In this document: positions 25,119 to 34,953 of the stretch, piece after piece
Layout of the letters: the number at the start of each line of letters is the position of its first letter
Numbering within the stretch: the first letter of the stretch is position 1
Assembly (NCBI RefSeq): GCF_018691265.1
Contig: NW_024881282.1
Location: 50,289,122 to 50,353,121, forward strand
DNA from: Tyto alba
Taxonomy: Eukaryota > Chordata > Aves > Strigiformes > Tytonidae
Reading direction: 5' to 3'
DNA: 64,000 bases
Notes under the pieces: model-generated
The model's database searches: none
Seen by the model: the letters and a program-made list of their open reading frames with translations, nothing else
What the model was told of the DNA's origin: nothing
Program-made: the position numbers and the translations under genes

Positions 25119-27257
25119 CCCGTTCGTGGTGTACATTAAATCTGTGTGTTTTCACCCCCTCTGCCTCATCAGCTGCACCTGGCCCCCAACTGCCTTCATG
25201 CTCCTTAAGTCAAGGGCAAAAAGCATGGAGCCAGGAGAAATCTAGATTCTTTCCTACCATCCCCGGCTGAGACAGAGCTGTGAGCATGTGACCTTTTGCA
25301 CTTGGCTAACTTTGTAAAAACTTCTTATCTTAGTGTATGCAGTAGCTTAAGAGCTAGCTGTGGACTTCATAGTTTCTTTAGTGCTTTTATTGAGGTGTTC
25401 TCCCACTGCACACCTTTTGTTTCATGTAGTCAGTACAGGAACTGCAGTTACTGGTAGAGACTTCCTGCCCAGCTTTATTTTTTCTGGAGGTAACAATGGC
25501 CTTCAATGAAAGATGTATTTTAAATTTTGTTTAGGTGATTGGCAGAAACAAAAAAAATAATGGTTTCAATTGAGAAGACTTAGGATGCTTGTTGATCTTG
25601 TACAGCAGGTAGCTGAGACCCTGCCCCAGATCTGTGAGGCTCAAGTGTAGAATGGGCTTGCTGTCAAAATCCTTCAGGTATATTACTTGTACAGCTGTGC
25701 TGGTGCTGCCCTCAGTGCTCATTAACTACTACTCAGAGGAGGAGCTAACATCTCAAAGTGACAACATCCTGCCAAACATTAGAAATTCACATCATCTTCA
25801 GAGGAGCTAAGTGAAAGGAGGCGGTGAAAACTTCCACATCCTCCAGCTTTCCTGAAGGGCACACTGCAGCTCAGACCCCTATATGGTCATTGCTCTGTGG
25901 TACTGTCCTGTGTGTATACCCTGTCCAGCTGGATGCTTGGAACCAATTCCATATTACCCAAGGTTGACATTGTGTTGATAATGAAATACTAGATGAATTG
26001 CTATCTAATCAGATACTATAAATGTCACCAATAATCTTACCCAGCCTTGAGGATTTTCTGTAATTATGACCTAGGGCCTGGGATTAAAATCCTTTGAACG
26101 ATAATCGTTGTTTTCCAGCCCTGAGGGTCTGAACAATAACTACATGATGAGAAACAAATCCAATGAGAAATAGCAGAGGTCTTCCTTGCTGCTGTTTCTT
26201 CCTCATTTTGCCAGTTTTTCATCTGCTGATGGTAACTTTTTCCTCTAGCATTTAATAAATATAATGGCTAAATCTTTGCAAGTAGATGTCAAAATAGTCT
26301 GAAACTTTTGCCTATTTTTCAGACCTGACTGCTGGAAATAATATCCATGCCAGACAAATTTTGCTGGAATTCCCATGCCACCTGTTGCTGATGGCATAAT
26401 CTGTATTTATCTGAGAAAACTGATGAACTACCTGGCATCCTTTTTTTTTTTTTTTAAGAACGTATTCACATCTATATTTTGCTACAGAAAATTGAACAGT
26501 CCTCCTTCACCCCCTAGCCCAAACTCTGGATATGTAGCAAGTGCCAAAGGAAGCCTTCCTGGGACAAGCAGAAGTGATCAGACTTGGAGCACTCTTGAGC
26601 TGGACTTTTAAAATTGCGAACCATGATGACTGTTACAGAAGTGCAATTATCCCAGTGGAGTTAATGACTGTGAATATGTTTCTCCTAGCAGTGTATGCAT
26701 AGCAATGTATGGATGAGTTGAAATTTCCTTAATCAAGGAAAATTCACTTGTAAACATGTTTGAGGACTCATTAGAGGGTGCTGGTGTGGCTTTAAGATAT
26801 ATAAACTCTTCATTGTCACTGTGGTTGCTGTCATGGTTGTACTCTTCAAAGGCTGGAAGCTGCAAATCTCTAGAGAAATTCTCCTCTGAGATACTCTCTT
26901 GCACGATGATTAAAGTGGAGGGGCCCTTCACGCAGAGAGAAATATCAAAGACTCTGGCCTCTAGTGAGAAGGAGCAATAGGAAACACGCACCATAAACAG
27001 GCAGAAATCACAGAAAGCTGCCCCTTGGAAGGAGGTAAATTATCAGTGAAGGAAGAAAAGCATCACAAAATAAAAATCTCTTCCTCGCAGAAGTTGCTTT
27101 CTCAGTGTTCCTGAGAACCACTTGGTCTGGCCCTCTGTTAGTTCTGCTCTTTTCTAGCAGTTTTGGGCATTGCCTGGTTTTGTTTTCCCTTTGGTCCATA
27201 AAGAAGACCACTTCAAGACTTTGGAAATCATCAAGACAGATTATATTTATCAAGCAC
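25119..27257. other. Intergenic, nothing recognised
   Basis: About 2.1 kb with no repeat family identified. A 115-codon - strand open frame (26647-26994) has an acidic composition but no recognisable family. A 13-base T run lies near 26441-26455. Confidence 0.5.
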
Positions 27258-27262
27258 AGTAT
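27258..27262. repeat. Target-site duplication AGTAT, left copy (outer LTR)
   Basis: Five bases AGTAT directly before the TGTCC start of the outer LTR; the identical right copy is at 28317-28321. Confidence 0.85.
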
Positions 27263-27506
27263 TGTCCTGGTTTGGGATGACATAGAGTTAATATTCCTTT
27301 TCAGGGACTAGATGAGAGCTGCATTTTGGATTCAGCTTTGGGTTTGGTATGAGAAGAATGCTGACAGCGCACGGATGTTTTCAGCTGCTACAGAGATTTC
27401 AAGGACTCTCCAAATCCCCATGTCCTGCCCGTGCGCACTTGCACAGGGAGGGAGCACGGCCAGAGCACCAGACCCAAATTGGCCAATGAAATGTTCCATA
27501 TCATGT

Positions 27507-27934
27507 TGTCATGGTTTGAGCCTGGTCAGCAGCTAAACGCCACGCAGCTGCTCACCCACTCTCCCCCCACTTGGGAATGGGGAGGGAACCGGAGGGGCAA
27601 AGGGAGACTCACGGGGTGAGATAAAAACAGTTCAATAACAGTAACAGAATAATACACTGACAGCAGTATCAGTGGGTAATGTACAACACAGCTGCTCACC
27701 ACCCGCTGACTGACACCCACCTGCTCCCAGCCCTCTCCTGCCTTTATATGGTGAGCACAATGTCACGTGACACGGACTATCGGCCAATCGGGGCCCAGCC
27801 CTCCAGCTGTGCTCCCCCCGCCCCCGCACACAGGTGAGGGCACTGGGCCCTGGGGAGCCCCTGGGGTCTCAGGGTGCTGCAGCTCCTCCCGCTGCCAGAC
27901 CAACGGGAGCTCTAGGCCAGCCCCAACCAGGACA
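27507..27934 (-). mobile_element. Inner solo LTR nested in opposite orientation
   Basis: A 428-bp LTR on the - strand: its 5' end (27934) reads TGTCCTGGTTGGGGCTGG and its 3' end (27507) reads GGCTCAAACCATGACA. Flanked by perfect 5-bp duplications CATGT (27502-27506 and 27935-27939). A TATA-like CATATAAAG lies at about 27741-27749 on the - strand. Its last 150 bases are similar to the end of the outer LTR, so the two are related families, and together they make a large inverted repeat. No internal region, hence solo. Confidence 0.88.
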
Positions 27935-27982
27935 CATGTAATGTCATGCTCACTATATAGAGGAGGGGTGATCGGGAAGGGG

Positions 27983-28031
27983 CTCTCTCTCCCTTTCTCT
28001 CTCCCTTTCTCTCTCCCTCTCTCTCTCTCAC
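27983..28031. repeat. CT-rich simple repeat within LTR
   Basis: CTCTCTCTCCCTTTCTCTCT-type pyrimidine tract just downstream of the TATA-like box of the outer LTR. Confidence 0.9.
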
Positions 28032-28316
28032 TTCTGGGATTACGATTGTGGGATCTTGGTATTTTGGGATCACTGGCCGGGAACGGGCTGGGTATCGCTC
28101 AGCGGGTGGTGAGCAATTACATTGTGCATTGCCCATTTATATTTTTTTCTATTATTGTAATTGTTCTCGTTTTATTGCCATTACTAAACTGTTCCTATCT
28201 CAGCCTGTGAGTCTCCCTTTACCTCTCCAATTCCCTCCCCCATTCCCAGGTGGGGAGGGGGAAGGGTGGGTGACTGGCTGTGGTGATTGGCTGCTGACCA
28301 GGCTCAAACCACAACA

Positions 28317-28321
28317 AGTAT
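28317..28321. repeat. Target-site duplication AGTAT, right copy (outer LTR)
   Basis: Identical to 27258-27262 and directly after the ACAACA end of the outer LTR. Confidence 0.85.
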
Positions 28322-31300
28322 TTAATAGGATAGACTTGAATTAATTTTCTGATAGAAGGAATAAACTAATTCTTGACTTCCCCATCTGTGGGATGGGTTT
28401 CTGTCCCCAGGGCTCCAGAATGCTCATGGATTTGCATAGCACCTTAGGCTGCTTGGACCTTGACTAAGCCCTTTCCACCCCACAGGTAATTTGAGTTTGT
28501 GTCCCATGAAATATCATTCAGAATTACAGGGCAACACGGATTCTGGTTTATGTGAATAAATGAGAAGTCTGATCACCCAAATTTATGTCATGGACAAATT
28601 CAGCTGAGAGATGAGTGCATTGGTCATCTTGATCAGCCTTTTAGGATTATGAACAAACTTCTTCCATATGAACACGGAAACACAATCTGATCAATAATGT
28701 AATTTCTCTCCACTAGAAATATTTTTTTAGATTCCAAATAAAAGGTTCCCAAGTGATGGTCAGGTAGTCAAGCCAACTGCAGTCCCATTTCCCTTTTCAG
28801 GTTTTATGTTGACTGACTCTGGTCACATCTGTTAGCTAGCTTTCTGTGCTTTGGTTTTGTCATCACTCCCCCTGCCCCCTGATAGCTATTAGCTTCCTGA
28901 ACTGTTGTGGAACAAACTGAACCCCATCCTTTTGGTTTGAAGGACACCAACTGTGTATCCATAAAAAATCACAGGCTGTTTCACTGACACAGATTGTGGC
29001 AGGATAAGGGGAATGCATGGTAATTACATGGTTTCAGGAATACAGATTTTTTTAGCAAACTGCATGTAATCAAGCCCATTTACGTTTGTGGAGTTTCCTT
29101 GTCAGTTGCTTCTCAAAACCTAACTTACCTTTCAGCCTCTGGTTAATAAAGTAATTTATTTCCTTGATTCTGGGAATATAAAAGGGATATAATTTGAAAA
29201 ATTTTGCTAGATGTTATGTCACATCTTTGCATCAGATAGATTTCAAAGATAGTTTCTAAGTAAGTGAGTTGAATGTAAGCATTTATGTCTTGGTGGTATT
29301 TGGGTACAGGATAACAAATTTATGTGTTATGTACCCAATGAAAAGACTGTTAGTTGAATATCTCTACCTGCTTTATCTACCATATAAGATATACAAGTTA
29401 TATCTCTACTCCGTAATGAGAACGTAATTGTGGATGTGGTGATGCTCCTAACTATCTTGGATAGAGTGAAAAAAAAGATATAGCAGCATTTTCTTCAAAA
29501 TTTTTCAGAATCTTTCAATTCCTTTAGAAATTCTAAGTAGGTTTCTGAGGTAGTTTTAGTGCATAGGAATAGATGGATCTGTATCTTACCTGAAGCACCT
29601 AGACTAAAACCAGCAGATGTCCTCACATGTCTTGCCATTTCACCTGAAACTGGGGTCATCCTACCATTGGTTTTAGGGAGCGGTCAGGAATGAGACGAGA
29701 GCAGAAAAAGGCTGTTTTCCAGAGTCGGTCGGTATTTCATGCCAGGGGATCTGAAGAACAGAGCAGGGGTGTTAGCTTATCCTTATCTGTAAGGTGGCTT
29801 AATGTTGGCAAGGAACCCAGGATCAGAATTTGGCTTAAAAGAAGATATAGACGTTAACTGCTGCTTTCCTTTTTTATCACGTAATACTGTTTATTGTTGT
29901 CCTACCTGAGCAGCAGATAATAAAGCAAAGTATGACTTGTAACTGAAAATTAACTTTGTATAATTGTTGGCAATGAATTATCTATGCGTCTGTTTGCTCT
30001 CTGTTAATGGGAGCATAAAATCCAATCATAAAATTTGTGGTGCTGCACCCGGGGTACTGGCAGAAGTGACCGTATCATGGCTTAGTAAAATGTTGCTAAA
30101 GAGTAAACAGGAGGCCTTTCAGAGCAGGGAGCAAGGCCTGGTCTAGCAGAAAATAGCATAGAAAATATAGTGAAACTGTCATGTCAGTGACTTGGTTCAA
30201 AGAGTCTGAGCTGGAAAAAACTCTGTATCTTCGAAAAAGATAATAACTTCAAATTAATTTCACAATGCTACCACAGCATGTGATGGCCACAGGAGACGTG
30301 TGAAGAGCGCTTGCTCTTTGAGATTATAATCCTCATTGATGTCTATATCTGCTTTTTATTTTCATGACAACTGTCATTCTGGCTCTTTTTAGTTAAGTCA
30401 GTCCCTTTTCTGCTCACTTTGAGAAAACGCTGTGGTTGAGGAAAGGTGTTTGGGGAACTTCTGAGTCATGAGAGCAATGATGTTTTCTCCTGTACGGACC
30501 AGAGTTAATACAGCATGAGTAGGAAGGCAGAAGAGCTGTCCTTATAAGCCTGCATGAGGAAGTTCAAGTTATGCTGATGTGATGTGGGAATAGCCCATAT
30601 TTTTCAGCCCCTGCTCCCTATATCACATCTGCCTTTCCCACTAGCTTTTGCCTTTCCCTCCTGAGGCTTCCTTCTGCCTCTGAAATCTTCTGAGAACTTC
30701 TCTTCTCTTCTAGGTGAAATCTTAAGACATCTTTTTCTGTCAGGAGTGGTTGGGAAGATTTTGGTAGGACGTTTACTACCAAGGCCTGCACTGTTCAGAT
30801 CTCTACAGTCAAGAGAAACCAAACTTTGTCTAATCTCCTCTTGCTGGGACAGCAGGAAAGAGTGGCAGTGCATTCCTTGCAAGGCCCTAGATAGACCAAC
30901 AAGACTGAAGCATGCTTTCAAAAGGGCAGTGGCTCTACACTGTTCAATTACAAGTATGATACCATCATTCCTGTAAAGTGATGGAAGGAGGTTCAACTAA
31001 AAATTTGCCTATACAGAGGACAAATTCAGTGGTTTAAAAAATGATATTCACAAGAGTCATAAGATAGCTGAGGCTATGCCTGAAGACACCGATGCAGGGT
31101 ATGCTCAAGGTTTGATGATGGGTACAGGAGATGGTGTATAGCAAAACCAGATCCTGTGGCAGATGCATACTGCAGCACTGTGTGGACAGCACTGACACCT
31201 CTTTGCCCCCTAAGCCAAAGTCTCCAATAGAGAGTAGTGGGCAGAGGAGTCTGATGTACCTGGTTACTCTGAGGCACTCATTAAAGAACCAGAGTTAGGC

Positions 31301-31633
31301 TCCCTACTTGAATGATTCTCTTAGAGGAGACTATGTCTCTCTGGTACTGCAGAAAGTGTTTAGGGAGGTCAGCAATCATGCCTCAAAGTAGCCCTTGGTG
31401 CTAGCAGTCAGCAAGACAGTCTGTGCTGTCTTTGGGAGGAGCGTTCAGTATGGACTCAGAAAACTGTGATAAACTTGAGTATATAGATGAGGGCTCTGAG
31501 ATACATGTGCTATACTGACAACAGTCATTCACAACATTCAGCATTCCCTGTCTACTAACTAAGTCTATTTACGGAAGATAATGTGCTTTTTATTATTAAG
31601 AAGTTTTTGCTGGTCTTTGTGGTGCATTCATTC
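28322..31633. other. Intergenic, nothing recognised
   Basis: 3.3 kb between the nested LTRs and the inverted-LTR retrovirus. A 130-codon - strand open frame (30604-30996), rich in Lys/Arg/Ser at its C-terminal half, has no recognisable family. No repeats identified. Confidence 0.5.
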
Positions 31634-31638
31634 CCTGT
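31634..31638. repeat. Target-site duplication CCTGT, left copy
   Basis: CCTGT directly before the TGTGCTGG start of the left LTR; the identical copy is at 34949-34953, directly after the far end of the right LTR. Confidence 0.85.
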
Positions 31639-32186
31639 TGTGCTGGTTTTGACTGGGATAGATTTAATTTTCTTTGCAGTAGCTAGTATGGGGCTATGTC
31701 TATTGTGCAGGAAAGTGTTGATAATGCAGGGATGTTTTAGTTACGGCTGAGCAGTGCTTACACAGTCAAGGCCTTTTCTGCTCCTCACCCCACCCAACCA
31801 GTGAGCAGGCTGGGGGTGCACAAGGATTTGGGATGGGACACAGCAGGGACAGCTGACCCCCCACTGACCATATGATGTGATGCTCAGCAATAAAACTAGG
31901 GGAAAGTTGGCCAAGGGGCCACTGCTTGCCATTGCTGAGCGTTGGTCTGTTGTTGGTGAGCAACTGTTTTCATTTGCATCACTTGTCCTTCTTCAGTTTT
32001 ATTTCTCTCTGTTATTTTCCTTTTCATTACATTTTTTGTTATTATATTTTTATTTTATTTAAATTAGTAAACTTTTTTTAACCCACAAGTTTTATCACTT
32101 TTACCCTTCCAATTCTCTTCCTCTCATCCCGCTGCTGGAGGAGAAGTGAGTGAGCACCTGGTGGTGTCTGGGGTTAAACCACGATA
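31639..32186 (+). mobile_element. Left LTR of the inverted-LTR provirus
   Basis: 548 bp, starts TGTGCTGGTTTTGACTGGGA and ends GGGTTAAACCACGATA, where the final CA appears mutated compared with AGCA in the right LTR. It shares long blocks with the right LTR, for example TTGGCCAAGGGGCCACTGCT and CAACTGTTTTCATTTGCATC. An AATAAA lies near 31889-31895. Confidence 0.88.
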
Positions 32187-32194
32187 GTCCTTTT

Positions 32195-32212
32195 TGGTGC
32201 CCAATGTGGCAC
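32195..32212 (+). other. Primer-binding site, left (tRNA-Lys type)
   Basis: TGGTGCCCAATGTGG directly after the left LTR and a GTCCTTTT spacer. It resembles the lysine-tRNA(1,2) primer-binding site (TGGCGCCCAACGTGGGGC) with T for C changes. Sequence after position about 32210 no longer follows a retroviral leader. Confidence 0.7.
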
Positions 32213-33720
32213 CTAATGTGCCAAGCCATTGAATCCACACAGTCCAGTAAACCTGGTTGCCCATTTCTTCTGCTAGGCCGAAGGCAGGTCCCCTCTAGTC
32301 CTGGTTGGAGTCTTCATTACTTGGTTTTTGTAACTGCAAAACAGAAGTCCCTTCATCAGGGTCAAAAGTACAGTCAGCCCTTCTACTCTGTACAACACAC
32401 ACTGGAGCAGTTATTTTCCTGGATGACTGCTTTTTGGCTGTTGTTTTTCCCTTGAAGTTCCTCTATCCAAGCTTCTAGTCTCCAGGTAGGTTCACCATCC
32501 CACTGCCTCATGTCCTCCCCCTGGTCACGCAGGAAGAACCACTGGGTTGCACGTGGTGTGTGCCACCGGCACCCTTTACCTTGGACAGAAAAAAGCTGAC
32601 TCTTAAAAGCTGAGGCCTTTGCTGGAGGGCATGAGAAAGACCTACCCTTCTTGGCTTGTTCAGACATTTTTTGGGTCAGTCTGTAGACAGCTGTGACACA
32701 GGTCCACATGAAAGAATCAAGATTATCTTAAAATTCTCGGAGTTGTCTGGCCAGTTCATCTATAGTTGGTGACTTTGTGTCTGTCCTGCTCATTAGCACC
32801 AGGGTGCAGGTGTATGACGTTGAAGCATTTCATTCAAACTTTCACCACATGGACTGCATGTGCCAGATTCTGTCCAGGTCTTTGGATGCCCGGTTGTCAT
32901 CTAGGTTGTTACAGATCACCTCTGTACCACAGGGCTAATTCCCTCAGATACTTGTTACATTCCTCAGTGTTGGTCCGTTTGTTTTGGGAATTTGCAAGTT
33001 CCTCCTTGAAGGGATACCTGTCCTTCACACTTGACTTGAGTCACCACCAAAGACTGAGGACTCCTACCCTTTTTCCAATCCCTTTGTCAATGGCCTTATG
33101 CTTAGCAAGGGATACTAGATTCTGGGCTTCCTAACCCTCTAAAGACCTTCCTGACTACTGGCCCCAATATCCCAGCATCAGAGTAATCAGCTGAGAATTA
33201 GCTCACCCGGTTGACAGCTAAAATATTTTTGCATATCTTGCAGCTGATTTAGGGATAGGGATTAGGAGGCTTCTGTCTCATTTATGATTTCAGTCTCTTC
33301 CTCTCCCTGTTCTTGTGGCTGCTCTGCTGCAGAACAGGCTGCCTTTTCTGATTCTTTCTCCTGATCCCTCCTAGGGGAAGCTTCTTCAACCCTTACTAAA
33401 TAAGCTTACTTCTGCTTCCATTGTTTCTTTTTAATTACAGGGGTGGCTGATATAGTGTCTGGCTTAGCCACAGTATCTGTTGGCGTTTTCCCTCTCTTCC
33501 CTCTGAGGCTGCTGCATAATACCAAGCAGTGTTCGGTAGATGCTGGCCAGGGCCCAGCACAAAGTGGTAAGTTGTGCCTCTTCGGAATAAATGTTGCATT
33601 TTTTTTTTTTTCCCAAGCATTCTATCACTTCATCAAGTTCCTGTAGTTGTTTGGGTGTGAAGTTTCAGACCACTGGAGGTGAGAAGTTCTCTAGGTACCT
33701 GCCAATATTCTCCCCCATTC
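32213..33720 (-). pseudogene. Decayed retroviral gag and start of protease
   Basis: Read right to left. The right part (about 33690-33430) resembles the start of gag with a Q-L-Q-E-L-D-type helix. The middle carries many stops and frameshifts. The longest open stretch is 32383-32709 (108 codons). The left end (about 32290-32215) carries a YWTVWIQW motif that resembles the N-terminal start of avian retroviral protease, but the sequence ends before the expected active-site DTGA triplet. No functional product is possible. Gag would be the structural polyprotein of the virus particle. Family placement is by recalled pattern only. Confidence 0.6.
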
Positions 33721-34269
33721 CATGCCACCCAGGACCATACTATCGTGGAGCCTGGGCCATATTCCTAAATTGCTTGTTAACCTTAGAGAAAATCAAAGCA
33801 ATATTCATAAGAAATACCACTAGAAGTATTTTAACTACCCAAGGATGTGCAAGAAACTAATAATTTATTGTAATGAGGGAAAAAACCTCACAGAAGAATG
33901 TAGAGAAGCTGCCATTCTGCATTCCTGCACAAAAAGCCACTCAGAGGAAAAAGTATAATCGTTGATTGTCTCCATGAGATGGTACCTGAAGTACAGTAAT
34001 GGCTTCAATACAGAGCTCAAGTACCAGTTAAAGCTCCAGGTCAGTGTTTTAATAACGAATCTCCCAGTCAAAACATCACTAATCAGTACAGAGCACAGCA
34101 AACTGCAAAAGCCAACACCAATCTTTAACAGGTACAGCAAAAAAAAAAGAGCGTGGCGCAGATCAGATAAAATAATATTAAGAACAGACAAATCAATATC
34201 GTGACCTGCAGCTGTTAACAGATATAAATCCCTTTTAATACACTCTGGTCAATCTGCTATTATCTCAAA

Positions 34270-34293
34270 CAGTTCGAGCCCTGTTGGGCACCA
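34270..34293 (-). other. Primer-binding site, right (tRNA-Lys type)
   Basis: On the - strand TGGTGCCCAACAGGGCTCGA, then AC, directly after the right LTR and a GTCCTTTTT spacer. Matches the lysine-tRNA(1,2) type with a short deletion, and extends into the TTCGA T-loop complement, so it is better preserved than the left copy. Confidence 0.75.
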
Positions 34294-34302
34294 AAAAAGG
34301 AC

Positions 34303-34948
34303 TGCTGTGGTTTAACCCCAGCTAGCAACTAAGCGCCACATCTGCTTGCTCACTCCCCCACCAACAGGATGAGAGGAAGAGAATTGGAAGTGGAAAAATG
34401 ATGAAACTCATGGGTTGAGATAAGAACAGTTTAATAATAGAAATAAAATAAACAATAATAGTAATAGTAAAATAATAATAATATTATTACCATTAATAAC
34501 AATAATAACAACATTAATAATAATAGTGATGAAAAAGAAAATAACAAAGAGAGAGAAATAAAACTGAAGAAGGACAAGTGATGCAAATGAAAACAGTTGC
34601 TCACCAACAACAGACCAATGCTCAGCAATGGCAAGCAGTGGCCCCTTGGCCAACCTTCCCCCTAGTTTTATTGCTGAGCATCACACCATACGGTCTGGGA
34701 CATCCCTTTGGTCAGTGGGGGTCAACTGTCCCACCTGTGTCCCCTCCCAGCTCCTTGTGCACCCCCAGCCTGGTCGCTGGTGGGGTGGGGTGAGGAGCAG
34801 AAAAGGCCTTGACTGTGTAAGTAAACACTGCTCAGCAATAACGAAAACATCCCTGCATTATCTACACTGTTTCAGCACAAATCCAGAACATAGCCCCGTA
34901 CCAGCTACTGTGAAGGAAACTAACTTTACCCCAGTCCAAACCAGCACA
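34303..34948 (-). mobile_element. Right LTR of the inverted-LTR provirus
   Basis: 646 bp on the - strand, from TGTGCTGGTTTGGACTGGGG (34948 inward) to GGTTAAACCACAGCA (34303). It is about 100 bp longer than the left LTR, mainly from an AAT-type microsatellite at about 34434-34530. Confidence 0.88.
34434..34530. repeat. (AAT)n-like microsatellite within LTR
   Basis: Interrupted AATAATAAT / AATAATAACAAC run that lengthens the right LTR relative to its left partner, where the equivalent is a TTATTTTT-type stretch. Confidence 0.85.
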
Positions 34949-34953
34949 CCTGT
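34949..34953. repeat. Target-site duplication CCTGT, right copy
   Basis: Identical to 31634-31638, directly outside the right LTR. Confidence 0.85.

Larger units (their letters stand above)
27263..28316 (+). mobile_element. Outer solo LTR (endogenous retrovirus), split by a nested LTR
   Basis: Begins TGTCCTGGTTTGGGATGACA and ends GGCTCAAACCACAACA, the TG...CA borders of a retroviral LTR, flanked by the perfect 5-bp duplication AGTAT. Removing the inner LTR (27507-27934) and one copy of CATGT leaves about 621 bp of continuous LTR. U3 is at the left, a TATA-like CTATATAG at about 27952-27959, a CT-rich tract at 27983-28030 and the U5 end at the right. There is no internal retroviral sequence, so it is the product of LTR-LTR recombination. 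Class is uncertain; a 5-bp duplication is known for ERVL-type and some other elements. Confidence 0.88.
31639..34948. mobile_element. Endogenous retrovirus with inverted LTRs and two primer-binding sites
   Basis: A 3,310-bp insertion bounded by a perfect 5-bp duplication (CCTGT). The left LTR (31639-32186) reads on the + strand and the right LTR (34303-34948) on the - strand, so both outer borders are the U3 end TGTGCTGG. Inside each LTR is GTCC-T(5-6) and then a primer-binding site of the TGGTGCCCAA type. The interior between about 32213 and 34270 reads on the - strand: leader, decayed gag, and the first codons of protease, after which it stops at the left primer-binding site. There is no pol, env or polypurine tract. 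The usual provirus has two LTRs in direct orientation; this one does not. Defective, with many stops. Confidence 0.85.

Noticed and set aside
26647..26994. 115-codon acidic open frame on the - strand
   Set aside because: Starts with ATG and looks moderately protein-like, but no family was recognised, nothing supports splicing, and frames of this length are expected by chance in 64 kb.
27767..28210. 147-codon open frame on the + strand
   Set aside because: Crosses the border between the inner and outer LTRs, including the CT-rich tract; not a gene.
30604..30996. 130-codon open frame with Lys/Arg-rich C-terminal half
   Set aside because: No homologous family recognised and no promoter or splice context; kept only as a note in the intergenic entry.
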